Origin: JAUIAI01 sp041396585
Lineage (GTDB): Bacteria; Pseudomonadota; Gammaproteobacteria; Burkholderiales; Burkholderiaceae_E
Assembly: GCA_041396585.1 (NCBI GenBank)
Contig: JAWKYG010000002.1
Coordinates: 62,001-126,000, forward strand
DNA: 64,000 nt
Reading direction: 5' to 3'
Shown here: one piece after another, positions 55,324 to 64,000 of the stretch
How positions within the stretch are numbered: the stretch's first letter is position 1
How the letters are laid out: each line of letters opens with the position of its first letter
The notes under the pieces: model-generated
What the model was told of the DNA's origin: nothing
Databases searched by the model: none
The model's input: the letters and a program-made list of their open reading frames with translations, nothing else
Translations under genes and position numbers: made by a program

Positions 55324-55698
55324 TCAATCCGCCTCCACCTGCCGCTGAGTCACGGTGGCATATCGCTCATTGCCGTCTTCGTCATGGATCTCGGTGGTGC
55401 AGATGATGTCGCCATCATCTTCGCGCGCGTAGCGGCAGGTGGCGTACACCACCGAGTCCGCGGCGGGTCGGCATGGAAGTCGGTGTTCGTGCTCACGGTT
55501 CGCGTGGCGCCGCCCTCGGCAGGCTTGAGCACGGCGGCGACGGTTCCCATGGTTTTGCCTGCCCACGATGACGCCCCAGTGCAGGGTGTCGCGGCCGGTG
55601 CAGAGTTTTTCTTCGGCCTTGAGCCGCGCGCGCACGGCCTTCGGGTTGGCCTCCAGCAATTCCAGGCCGATCAGGCCCGGGAAGATGGGTTTGAACAA
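55324..55698 (-). pseudogene. PaaI-type hot-dog thioesterase, two compensating frame breaks
   Basis: Starting at a TTG or further upstream: LFKPIFPGLIGLELLEANPK, AVRARLKAEEKLCTGRDTLH, WGVIVG. A second frame gives MGTVAAVLKPAEGGATRTVS and TNTDFHADP. The first frame then returns with VVYATCRYAREDDGDIICTT, EIHDEDGNERYATVTQRQ. Joined, this is a PaaI-like thioesterase; the active HGG motif reads HWG. Two compensating one-base shifts fit indel errors in G/C runs. The true N-terminus is uncertain. Confidence 0.6.
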
Positions 55699-55851
55699 TT
55701 CGGAGGCGGCTGATGTCGATGACCATGATGGCTCCGGCGGTGATCTTTCTTGGGACGGCGGCTCGCGGACACCGCGGGGCGGTGGCCGGCCTTTTCCCGA
55801 TACTACCGGCTTCGCTCGTGGACGGCCCGGGCGCGCGTCCGGCGGGCCAGG

Positions 55852-56474
55852 TCAGCCCCGGGGCAGGGCCGCGGCCGCCGCGGCCAGTTGGCTGATGCGC
55901 GCCCAGTCTTTGGCGCGCATCGCATCGCGCGGGGTCAGCCAGGAGCCGCCCACGCAGCGCACATTGGGCAGGGCCAGATAGTCCCTGGCGTTGTCCGGGT
56001 TCACGCCGCCGGTGGGGCAGAAGATGGCCTGGGGCAGTGGCGAGGCGAGCGCGGCCAGGGCCGGGGCGCCGCCCGAGGTGCCGGCCGGGAAGAACTTCAG
56101 CGCGTGGTGGCCGAGGTCGAGCGCGGTCATGATCTCGGTGGCGGTGACCGCGCCGGGCAGCAGCGGCAGGCCGAGTTCGGCGCAGGCCTTGCTCAGGGCA
56201 GGGGTCAGGCCCGGGCTCACGGCGAAGCTGGCACCGGCCTGGGCGGCGGCCCTGGCGTCGGCGGGGTTCAGCACGGTGCCGGCGCCGACGATCGCATTCG
56301 GGCAGCCTGCGCGCGCCTTCTTGATCGCTTCCAGTGCGGCCGGGGTGCGCAGGGTGATCTCCAGCACCTTCACGCCGCCGTCCACGAGCGCATTGGCCAG
56401 GGCCGGCGCATCATTGGCGTCATCGATCATGATCACCGGGATCACGGGGCCGGTGGCCATGAGTGCTTCGACGC

Positions 56475-56484
<10 letters not shown>
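55852..56484 (-). CDS. eda: 2-dehydro-3-deoxyphosphogluconate (KDPG) aldolase
   Basis: A 210-residue class I aldolase from MDLSVEALMATGPVIPVIMI. It has KVLEITLRTPAALEAIKKAR (catalytic Glu region), VGAGTVLNPADARAAAQAGA, LPLLPGAVTATEIMTALDLG, the Schiff-base Lys in HALKFFPAGTSGG, and FCPTGGVNPDNARDYLAL. It splits KDPG into pyruvate and glyceraldehyde-3-phosphate, the last Entner-Doudoroff step. Its ATG overlaps the edd stop by about ten bases, so the two are translationally coupled. Confidence 0.95.
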
Positions 56485-58250
<1,766 letters not shown>

Positions 58251-58613
58251 CGGCTTTCCTGTGGGGCGCGGAAGGATCGGAGAGGCGTTGGACCGGCGCT
58301 TGCACATTGGGCTGGCGGCGCATGCTGCACACGCCGGACGACCCCCGCATGCGTGCGGGTCTGGCCGCACGCGGGCGGAAACGGTGCTCGATCTGCGTCA
58401 GTCCTGAGTGCGTCAACGATACGCGTGCGCGCGCTTCGCGTGCAAGTTGCCGCCTCGATAGCGTGGTTGCATTGCCGATGTGTTGCGGGCCGGCGTCGCG
58501 TGCGGGGTTCGCGGTGGCGTTGGGTAGCCCTTTCGGGGGAGGTGACGTGCAATCAGCACCGGTCGCGCGTCGCCGCCTTGACAGTTCACCTGGGCACGGT
58601 CGATGCTGGCCGC
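58251..58613. other. divergent regulatory region between edd and the lactonase
   Basis: This 363-bp stretch separates edd (minus) from the lactonase gene (plus). TTGACA at 58578-58583 could be a -35 box for the lactonase, but no good -10 was found. No gene and no recognisable HexR or GntR operator was seen. Confidence 0.35.
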
Positions 58614-59521
58614 ATGAACTGGACACCGATTGCCGACACCGTGTCGCAGCTGGGCGAGTCGCCGCGCTGGGATGATCGCCGCCAATGCCTGTTCTGGTGC
58701 GACATCGATGGGCGCCGCATCGGGCGGCTCGATGGCGATGGCCAGGTGCGCTTCTGGCCCGTGCATGCCGAACCGGGTTGCCTGGCGCTGACCGATGCCG
58801 GCTGGTTGCTGGTGGCGGTGCGCGACGGTTTGTATCGCTTCGATCCGGACAGCGGAGACTGGCGGCTGTTGCTGGCCGCGCCCTATGACACTACCGAGCA
58901 GCGCTTCAATGATGGCGCCTGCGATCGCCAGGGCGCTTCTGGGTGGGCACGATTCACGAGCCGCGCGATCGGCCGGCAGGGGTGCTGTACCGCGCGGATT
59001 GCCGGCGCGGTCAGTGGTCGTTGACCGAGGTGGCCGGCGATCTGGTCACCGCCAACGGCCTGGCCTTTCCGGCCGACGGGTGTTCACTGTTGTGGGCCGA
59101 CACGCGCGGGCATCGGGTGGATCGGTTCGCGCTGGACCCGGCGACGGGGGCGGTCTCGAATCGCCGGCCGTGGGCCAGCTTCGATGCGCAGCCCGCGCCG
59201 CCGTCGCCGGACTATGGCGGCCGCCCCGATGGCGCCTGCCTGGACGAGGCCGGCGGCTACTGGGTGGCGATGTACGAGGGGGCGCGCATCGTGCGGCTGG
59301 ATGCGCGGGGCCGCCTCACCGACAGCGTGCCGGTGCCGGTGCGCTGCCCGACCATGGTGGCGTTCGGTGGGCCGGATCTGCGCACGATGGTTCTCTGCAG
59401 CGCGCGTCACGGGCGCCCGGATGCCGAGATCACCGCGCAGCCGATGACCGGCGCGCTCTGGCAGGCGCGCTCGCCGGTGGCCGGCATGCCGGTTGAACGT
59501 GTTCGGACGGGCACGGGTTAA
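58614..59521 (+). pseudogene. SMP-30/gluconolactonase family protein, one frameshift
   Basis: About 302 residues from MNWTPIADTVSQLGESPRWD. The metal ligands are recognisable: Glu in LGESPRW, Asn in TANGLAF and Asp in GRPDGACLDEAGGYW. Near 58937 CAGGGCGC lacks one C. Adding it joins FNDGACDRQG to RFWVGTIHEPRDRPAGVLYR. Family members open sugar lactones such as gluconolactone; here it would feed 6-phosphogluconate-type acids to the Entner-Doudoroff genes on both sides. It converges with zwf. Confidence 0.83.
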
Positions 59522-59567
59522 CGACCCGCGACTGCACTGCGTCGCCGGGTCACGCGCAAGCCGCCTT

Positions 59568-61091
59568 CTACAACTCTTCAGGCCACAGCGCCTGCTCGCG
59601 CGCCAGCATGGTGGCGGACGCCGACGGCCCCCAGGTGCCCGCGTTGTACGGCCGGGGCGGGTCCGGATACTGCTGCCAGGTTTCCAGGATCGGCATCACC
59701 CAGCGCCAGGCGGCCAGCTGTTCGTCCAGCCGCACGAACAGATCGAGCCGGCCGGCGATCAGCTTGCGCAGCAGCCGCTCGTAGCCTTCGATCGTCTGGG
59801 TGCCGAAGGTCTCGCGGAAGTCCAGGTCCAGGGCCACCGGCGAGAGCCGGCCCTGTTCGGCGCGCGCGCGGTTCGAGGCCTTGGCCATCAGGTGCAGCGA
59901 GATCGTGTCTTCGGGCTGCAGGCTGATCACCAGCCGGTTCGAATAGCGGTTGCCGGCGCCCTCGAAGATGGTGTGCGGCAGCGGCCGGAAGTTGACCACG
60001 ATCTCGGCGCGCCGCTCGGCCAGCCGCTTGCCGGTGCGCAGATAGAAGGGCACGCCGGCCCAGCGCCAGTTCTCGATCTCGCAGCGCAGCGCGACGAAGG
60101 TCTCGCAGTGGCTGTCGGTGGGCACGCCGTGCTCCTGCAGATAGCCGGGCACCACCTTGCCGCCGACGCTGCCCTCGCGATACTGGCCGCGCACCACGTA
60201 GCGGGCGACATCATTGGGCTGATAGGGCTTGAGGCTGCGCAGCACCTTGAGTTTTTCATCGCGGACATCATCGGCGCGGCTGCTGGTGGGTGGCTCCATG
60301 GCCACCATGCACAGCAGTTGCAGCAGATGGTTCTGCACCATGTCGCGCAGCGCACCGCTCTGGTCGTAGTAGCCGCCGCGGCCCTCCACGCCGAGATCCT
60401 CGGCCAGCGTGATCTGCACGGATTCGATCCAGTCGCGCCGCCACAGCGGTTCGAACAAGGTGTTGCCAAAGCGCAGCGCGGCCAGGTTCTGCACCGACTG
60501 CTTGCCCAGGTAGTGGTCGATCCGAAAGATCTGGTACTCGGCGAAGTGTTCGCGCACCGCCTCGTTGATGCGGGTGGCGCTGGCCAGATCGCGCCCGAGC
60601 GGTTTCTCGAGCACGATGCGCACGCGCGGGTCATTCAGACCGGCCTGGGCCACCAGGCGGGCGATGGTCTCGAACAGGGTCGGCGACGTGGCCAGGTAGA
60701 CCACGACCGCCTCGGCCTGGCCGCCGCCCACCCAGTCGGCGACGCGGCGATGAGTGCTTTCGTCCTGCAGGTCACCGAACTGGTATTCGACATTGGCGGC
60801 GAATTCCTCATACGCCTGCTCGTCGAAGGCTTCGTCCCATTTCAGGCCGGACATCTTCTCGCGCAGCCATGCCCGGTATTCGTCGGTGCTCATCTCGGTG
60901 CGGGCCACGGCCAGCACGCGGCCGGTGCCGGCCAGGCCGCCATGGCGATAGGCCTGGTACAGACCGGGCATCAGCTTGCGCCAGGTGAGATCCCCTGTGC
61001 CGCCGAAGAAAATGAGGTCGTAACGTTCCGGGAGGGTGTCGGTTTCTACTAGCATCGTGGCGCTCTTGGCGGTCGCCGGCTGATTCGGCAT
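59568..61091 (-). CDS. zwf: glucose-6-phosphate 1-dehydrogenase
   Basis: A 507-residue G6PDH. The NADP fold is IFFGGTGDLTWRKLMPGLYQ. The signature RIDHYLGKQSVQNL contains the catalytic His and substrate Lys, preceded by VLEKPLGRDL. GVPFYLRTGKRLAERRAEIV follows, with a normal C-terminus ending WGPSASATMLAREQALWPEE. The second residue of GTGDL replaces the more usual GASGDL. It starts the Entner-Doudoroff route completed by edd and eda. The start is ATG 61091 or 61055; neither has a clear ribosome binding site. Confidence 0.95.
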   Translation of the reverse strand: MPNQPATAKSATMLVETDTLPERYDLIFFGGTGDLTWRKLMPGLYQAYRHGGLAGTGRVLAVARTEMSTDEYRAWLREKMSGLKWDEAFDEQAYEEFAANVEYQFGDLQDESTHRRVADWVGGGQAEAVVVYLATSPTLFETIARLVAQAGLNDPRVRIVLEKPLGRDLASATRINEAVREHFAEYQIFRIDHYLGKQSVQNLAALRFGNTLFEPLWRRDWIESVQITLAEDLGVEGRGGYYDQSGALRDMVQNHLLQLLCMVAMEPPTSSRADDVRDEKLKVLRSLKPYQPNDVARYVVRGQYREGSVGGKVVPGYLQEHGVPTDSHCETFVALRCEIENWRWAGVPFYLRTGKRLAERRAEIVVNFRPLPHTIFEGAGNRYSNRLVISLQPEDTISLHLMAKASNRARAEQGRLSPVALDLDFRETFGTQTIEGYERLLRKLIAGRLDLFVRLDEQLAAWRWVMPILETWQQYPDPPRPYNAGTWGPSASATMLAREQALWPEEL

Positions 61092-61153
61092 GCATGGTGC
61101 GCACGCCGAACCCGTCTGTGCCGCCCATGGAGGAGGGTGCCTTCAATGCTATG

Positions 61154-62332
61154 TCAATCGGGCCGGTCGTCTTGCGCAAATAAATCGGGTGTGTAGGGTT
61201 CTGGCCGCGAACCGGTGACATCGGCGGCATGCAGCGCATGACTGCCGGTACGCACCAGCCCGGCCACCCGCACGCCCAGCAGGCGCAGACGCCGGCGCGG
61301 CGTCACCCGCGCCAGGCAGTGACGCGCCGCCTCCAGGATGCGCTGGGCATTGGCGGTGGGCGCATTGAGGCTGACATCCCGGGTGACGATGCGAAAGTCG
61401 TCATAGCGCGCCTTGATGCCGATGGTGCGCCCGGCATGGCCGCCGCGGGCGAGGTCGCCGGCCACCTGGCCGGCAAGCCGGCTGAGCAGTTCATCCAGGC
61501 GCTGGGCGTCGTGCACCAGGTGCAGATCGCGCTCGAAGGTGGTTTCGCGGCTGCGCGACACCGGTTCGCTATGGGTGCTCAGGGTGCGCTGGTCGCGCCC
61601 GTGGGCGGCTTCGATCAACCAGGCCGAGTAGCGTTGGCCGAAGTGTTCGCGCAGCCGCTCGAACCCGGTCTGGGCGAGCTGGCCCACCTGCTCGATGCCC
61701 ATCGCCTGCAGTCGCTGCTCGGCCTTGGGGCCGATGCCGTTGATCACCCGCACCGGCAGCGGCCAGAGCCGGCCGGGCACGTCGGCGAACTCCAGCACCG
61801 TGATGCCCGCGGGTTTGTCCATGTCGGAGGCGATCTTGGCGAGCAGCTTGTTCGGTGCCACGCCGATCGAGCAGGTGAGCCCGTCGCAGCGCTCACGCAC
61901 CTGGCGCTGCAAGCGCTCGGCCAGTGCGCGCCCGCCATCGGGGGCATCATGCACGGCATCGAAATCGATATAGATCTCGTCGATGCCGCGGTCTTCGTAG
62001 CGCGGCGTGATCTCGGCCACAGCCGCCTTGAAGCGGCGCGACTGGCGCCGGTATTCCTCGAAATCCACCGGCAGGAACACGCATTGCGGACAGAGCCGCA
62101 CGGCGCGCGCCAGGGCCATGCCGGAGTGGATGCCGAACTTGCGCGCCTCATAGGTGGCGGTGGTGACCACGCCGCGGCTGTTCGGATCACCACGCCCGCC
62201 GATGGCCACCGGCTGGCCGCGCAGATCGGGGCGGCGCAGCAGCTCAACCGATGCGTAGAATGCATCCATGTCCAGGTGCGCGAAACGACGCACCGGTGCG
62301 GCCGGATCGGTGTTCGGTGGGCTGGCGGGCAT
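61154..62332 (-). CDS. dinB: DNA polymerase IV (Y family)
   Basis: About 392 residues from MPASPPNTDPAAPVRRFAHL. The active site carries DMDAFYASVELLRRPDL and GIDEIYIDFDAVHD, with metal-binding Asp/Glu. It has RGVVTTATYEARKFGIHSGM, LTCSIGVAPNKLLAKIASDM and the helix-hairpin segment INGIGPKAEQRLQAMGIEQV. It performs translesion synthesis. The C-terminus lacks a canonical QL-F clamp motif but ends PYTPDLFAQDD, where DLF may serve. No LexA box was recognised upstream. Confidence 0.93.
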   Translation of the reverse strand: MPASPPNTDPAAPVRRFAHLDMDAFYASVELLRRPDLRGQPVAIGGRGDPNSRGVVTTATYEARKFGIHSGMALARAVRLCPQCVFLPVDFEEYRRQSRRFKAAVAEITPRYEDRGIDEIYIDFDAVHDAPDGGRALAERLQRQVRERCDGLTCSIGVAPNKLLAKIASDMDKPAGITVLEFADVPGRLWPLPVRVINGIGPKAEQRLQAMGIEQVGQLAQTGFERLREHFGQRYSAWLIEAAHGRDQRTLSTHSEPVSRSRETTFERDLHLVHDAQRLDELLSRLAGQVAGDLARGGHAGRTIGIKARYDDFRIVTRDVSLNAPTANAQRILEAARHCLARVTPRRRLRLLGVRVAGLVRTGSHALHAADVTGSRPEPYTPDLFAQDDRPD

Positions 62333-62547
62333 GGTTGACAGGGTTGGCGGGTGCGAGCGCGGTGTGGGTCGAACGATAACGGGTGTTGCTGCCGGGGTCG
62401 TCAGGCGCGCCGCACAGGCCCGTGCCCCGTGGCCATGGCGCGGCCGCCCGGCCCGGTTCCGGCCTTTTGCGTGCTGGCCCGGTGAATCGCGCATGCGCAG
62501 CGAAGCATGGCGGCGGGCCAGGCGCGTTACCTCAGGATACCCGTTCC

Positions 62548-64000
62548 ATGGATCAGCAGTTTCGTCGCGCCGCGCTTGAATATCACGAGACCGGCCGGCC
62601 CGGAAAGATCAGTGTCACCCCCACCAAGGGGCTGACCAACCAACGCGATCTGGCGCTGGCCTATTCGCCCGGCGTGGCCGCGGCCTGCGACGAGATCGTG
62701 GCCGACCCGGCCAATGCGTTTCGCTACACGGCGCGCGGCAACCTGGTGGCCGTGGTCACCAATGGCTCAGCGGTGCTGGGCCTGGGCAACATCGGCCCGC
62801 TGGCCGCCAAGCCGGTGATGGAAGGCAAGGCGGTGTTGTTCAAGAAGTTCGCCGGCATCGATGTCTTCGATCTGGAGATCGCGAGCAACAGCATCGATCA
62901 CTTCGTCGAGGTGGTGGCCTCGCTCGAACCCACGTTCGGCGGCGTCAACCTCGAGGACATCAAGGCCCCCGATTGCTTCGAGATCGAGCGCCGGCTGCGC
63001 GAGCGCATGAACATCCCGGTGTTCCATGATGATCAGCATGGCACGGCGATCGTGGTGGCCGCGGCGCTGCTCAACGGCCTGCAGGTGGTGGACAAACCCG
63101 TGGGCGAGATCAAGCTGGTGGTCAGCGGTGCCGGCGCGGCCGCGCTGGCCTGCCTGGATCTGCTGCTCGATGTGGGCGTGCGGCGCGAGAACATCTGGGT
63201 GACCGACATCGCCGGCGTGGTCTACGAGGGCCGCACTGAACTGATGGACCCGGACAAGGCCCGCTTCGCGCAGCCCACCGAGCTGCGCACGCTCGCGCAG
63301 GTGATCGAGGGCGCGGATGCATTTCTGGGCTTGTCGGCCGGCGGGGTGCTCAAGCCGGCCATGGTGGCGACCATGGCCGCCCGGCCGCTGATCTTCGCGC
63401 TGGCCAACCCGAACCCCGAGATCCTGCCCGAGGATGTGCGCAGCGTGCGCGATGACGCGTTCATCGCCACCGGCCGCACCGATTATCCGAACCAGGTGAA
63501 CAACGTGCTGTGCTTTCCGTTCATCTTTCGCGGCGCGCTCGATGTCGGGGCCACCACGGTCAACCGCCAGATGGAGATCGCGGCCGTGCATGCGCTGGCC
63601 GATCTGGCGCGCGCCGAGCAATCGGACGAGGCCAGCCTGGCCTATGGTGGCAGTGAAACCCACTTCGGGCCGGAGTACCTGATTCCGCGGCCGTTCGATC
63701 CGCGGCTGATCGTGCGCATCGCGCCGGCGGTGGCGCGCGCGGCCATGGATTCCGGCGTGGCGCTGCGCCCGATTGCGGATTTCCGCACCTATCACGAGCA
63801 ATTGCAGCAGTTCGTCTATCACTCGGGCACTTTCATGAAGCCGGTGTTCGCGGCGGCCCGTCAGGGCGAGCGCAAGCGCATCGTCTTTTGCGAGGGCGAG
63901 GATGAACGCGTGCTGCGCGCGGTGCAGGCCACCTGTGACGAAGGCATCGCCGCGCCGATCCTGGTGGGGCGGCCGATGGTGATCGAGCGTCTGCTCGATA
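62548..64000 (+). CDS. maeB: NADP-dependent malic enzyme with phosphotransacetylase-like domain, cut by right edge
   Basis: The frame opens MDQQFRRAALEYHETGRPGK and stays open to the window end. It has LAYSPGVAAACDEIV (catalytic Tyr), GNIGPLAAKPVMEGKAVLFK (Lys), metal ligands in NIPVFHDDQHGTAIVVAAAL, a Rossmann segment VVSGAGAAALACLDLLLDVG and IFALANPNPEI. After about residue 430, MKPVFAAARQGERKRIVFCE and GEDERVLRAVQ begin the PTA-like domain of MaeB-type enzymes. It decarboxylates malate to pyruvate. It is divergent from dinB. Confidence 0.92.
   Translation, partial: MDQQFRRAALEYHETGRPGKISVTPTKGLTNQRDLALAYSPGVAAACDEIVADPANAFRYTARGNLVAVVTNGSAVLGLGNIGPLAAKPVMEGKAVLFKKFAGIDVFDLEIASNSIDHFVEVVASLEPTFGGVNLEDIKAPDCFEIERRLRERMNIPVFHDDQHGTAIVVAAALLNGLQVVDKPVGEIKLVVSGAGAAALACLDLLLDVGVRRENIWVTDIAGVVYEGRTELMDPDKARFAQPTELRTLAQVIEGADAFLGLSAGGVLKPAMVATMAARPLIFALANPNPEILPEDVRSVRDDAFIATGRTDYPNQVNNVLCFPFIFRGALDVGATTVNRQMEIAAVHALADLARAEQSDEASLAYGGSETHFGPEYLIPRPFDPRLIVRIAPAVARAAMDSGVALRPIADFRTYHEQLQQFVYHSGTFMKPVFAAARQGERKRIVFCEGEDERVLRAVQATCDEGIAAPILVGRPMVIERLLD

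Overview
This is a GC-rich (roughly two-thirds G+C by eye) stretch of bacterial chromosome. UbiD, a Zwf/Edd/Eda Entner-Doudoroff set, a malic enzyme with a phosphotransacetylase extension, CoA-based catabolic genes and HyuA/HyuB pairs together suggest a proteobacterium, most likely a Burkholderiales-like betaproteobacterium. That placement is an inference from gene content, because there is no rRNA gene in the window.

Layout. 1-5.6 kb (mostly minus strand): membrane protein fragment, alpha/beta hydrolase, Rieske ferredoxin, TauE/SafE exporter, enoyl-CoA hydratase and two acyl-CoA dehydrogenases. 5.9-12.5 kb (plus): single-domain response regulator, PAS histidine kinase, universal stress protein, acyl-CoA thioesterase, DUF808 membrane protein, PEP mutase/isocitrate lyase-family enzyme, degenerate receiver. 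12.5-21.1 kb (minus): a seven-gene catabolic operon transcribed SDR, LeuC-like, LeuD-like, HyuB, HyuA, isochorismatase-fold protein, FAD oxidoreductase. 21.3-31 kb: DacB, UbiD, lytic transglycosylase, aminotransferase, YdiJ-like FAD/FeS dehydrogenase, CMD-family protein. 31-42.9 kb: esterase, MFS transporter, a second HyuA/HyuB pair, a large lipoprotein, DUF3147, GST, PucR-type regulator, YCII-like protein.

43.3-46.7 kb is an accessory island of clearly lower GC. Its boundary sequences match as the ends of integron gene cassettes should. Three cassettes carry toxin-antitoxin modules (TumE-type plus HTH, ParE plus addiction-module protein, HigBA-like) and a fourth carries a HAD phosphatase. 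An attI-like core sits at the left end, but no integrase gene is visible. The right end is interrupted by a fragment of an IS1111/IS110-type transposase. Next come two tandem caspase-family lipoprotein genes (47.5-50.3 kb), an alcohol dehydrogenase, and a nitrilase gene split near its 3' end by a 1946-bp IS1634-family element with a perfect 6-bp target duplication.

55.3-64 kb returns to core metabolism: a PaaI-type thioesterase, edd-eda, an SMP-30 lactonase and zwf together make an Entner-Doudoroff route, followed by DNA polymerase IV and a malic enzyme that runs off the right edge.

An important caveat: many genes carry one-base frame breaks, often in G or C runs. The broken genes include ones expected to be needed (edd, lactonase) as well as accessory ones. 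Uncorrected long-read indels are the simplest explanation for most of them, so 'pseudogene' entries mean 'broken as read here'. Three lesions are not of that type: the 47-base loss in the first hyuA, the in-frame TAG in the second hyuB, and the IS insertion in the nitrilase gene.
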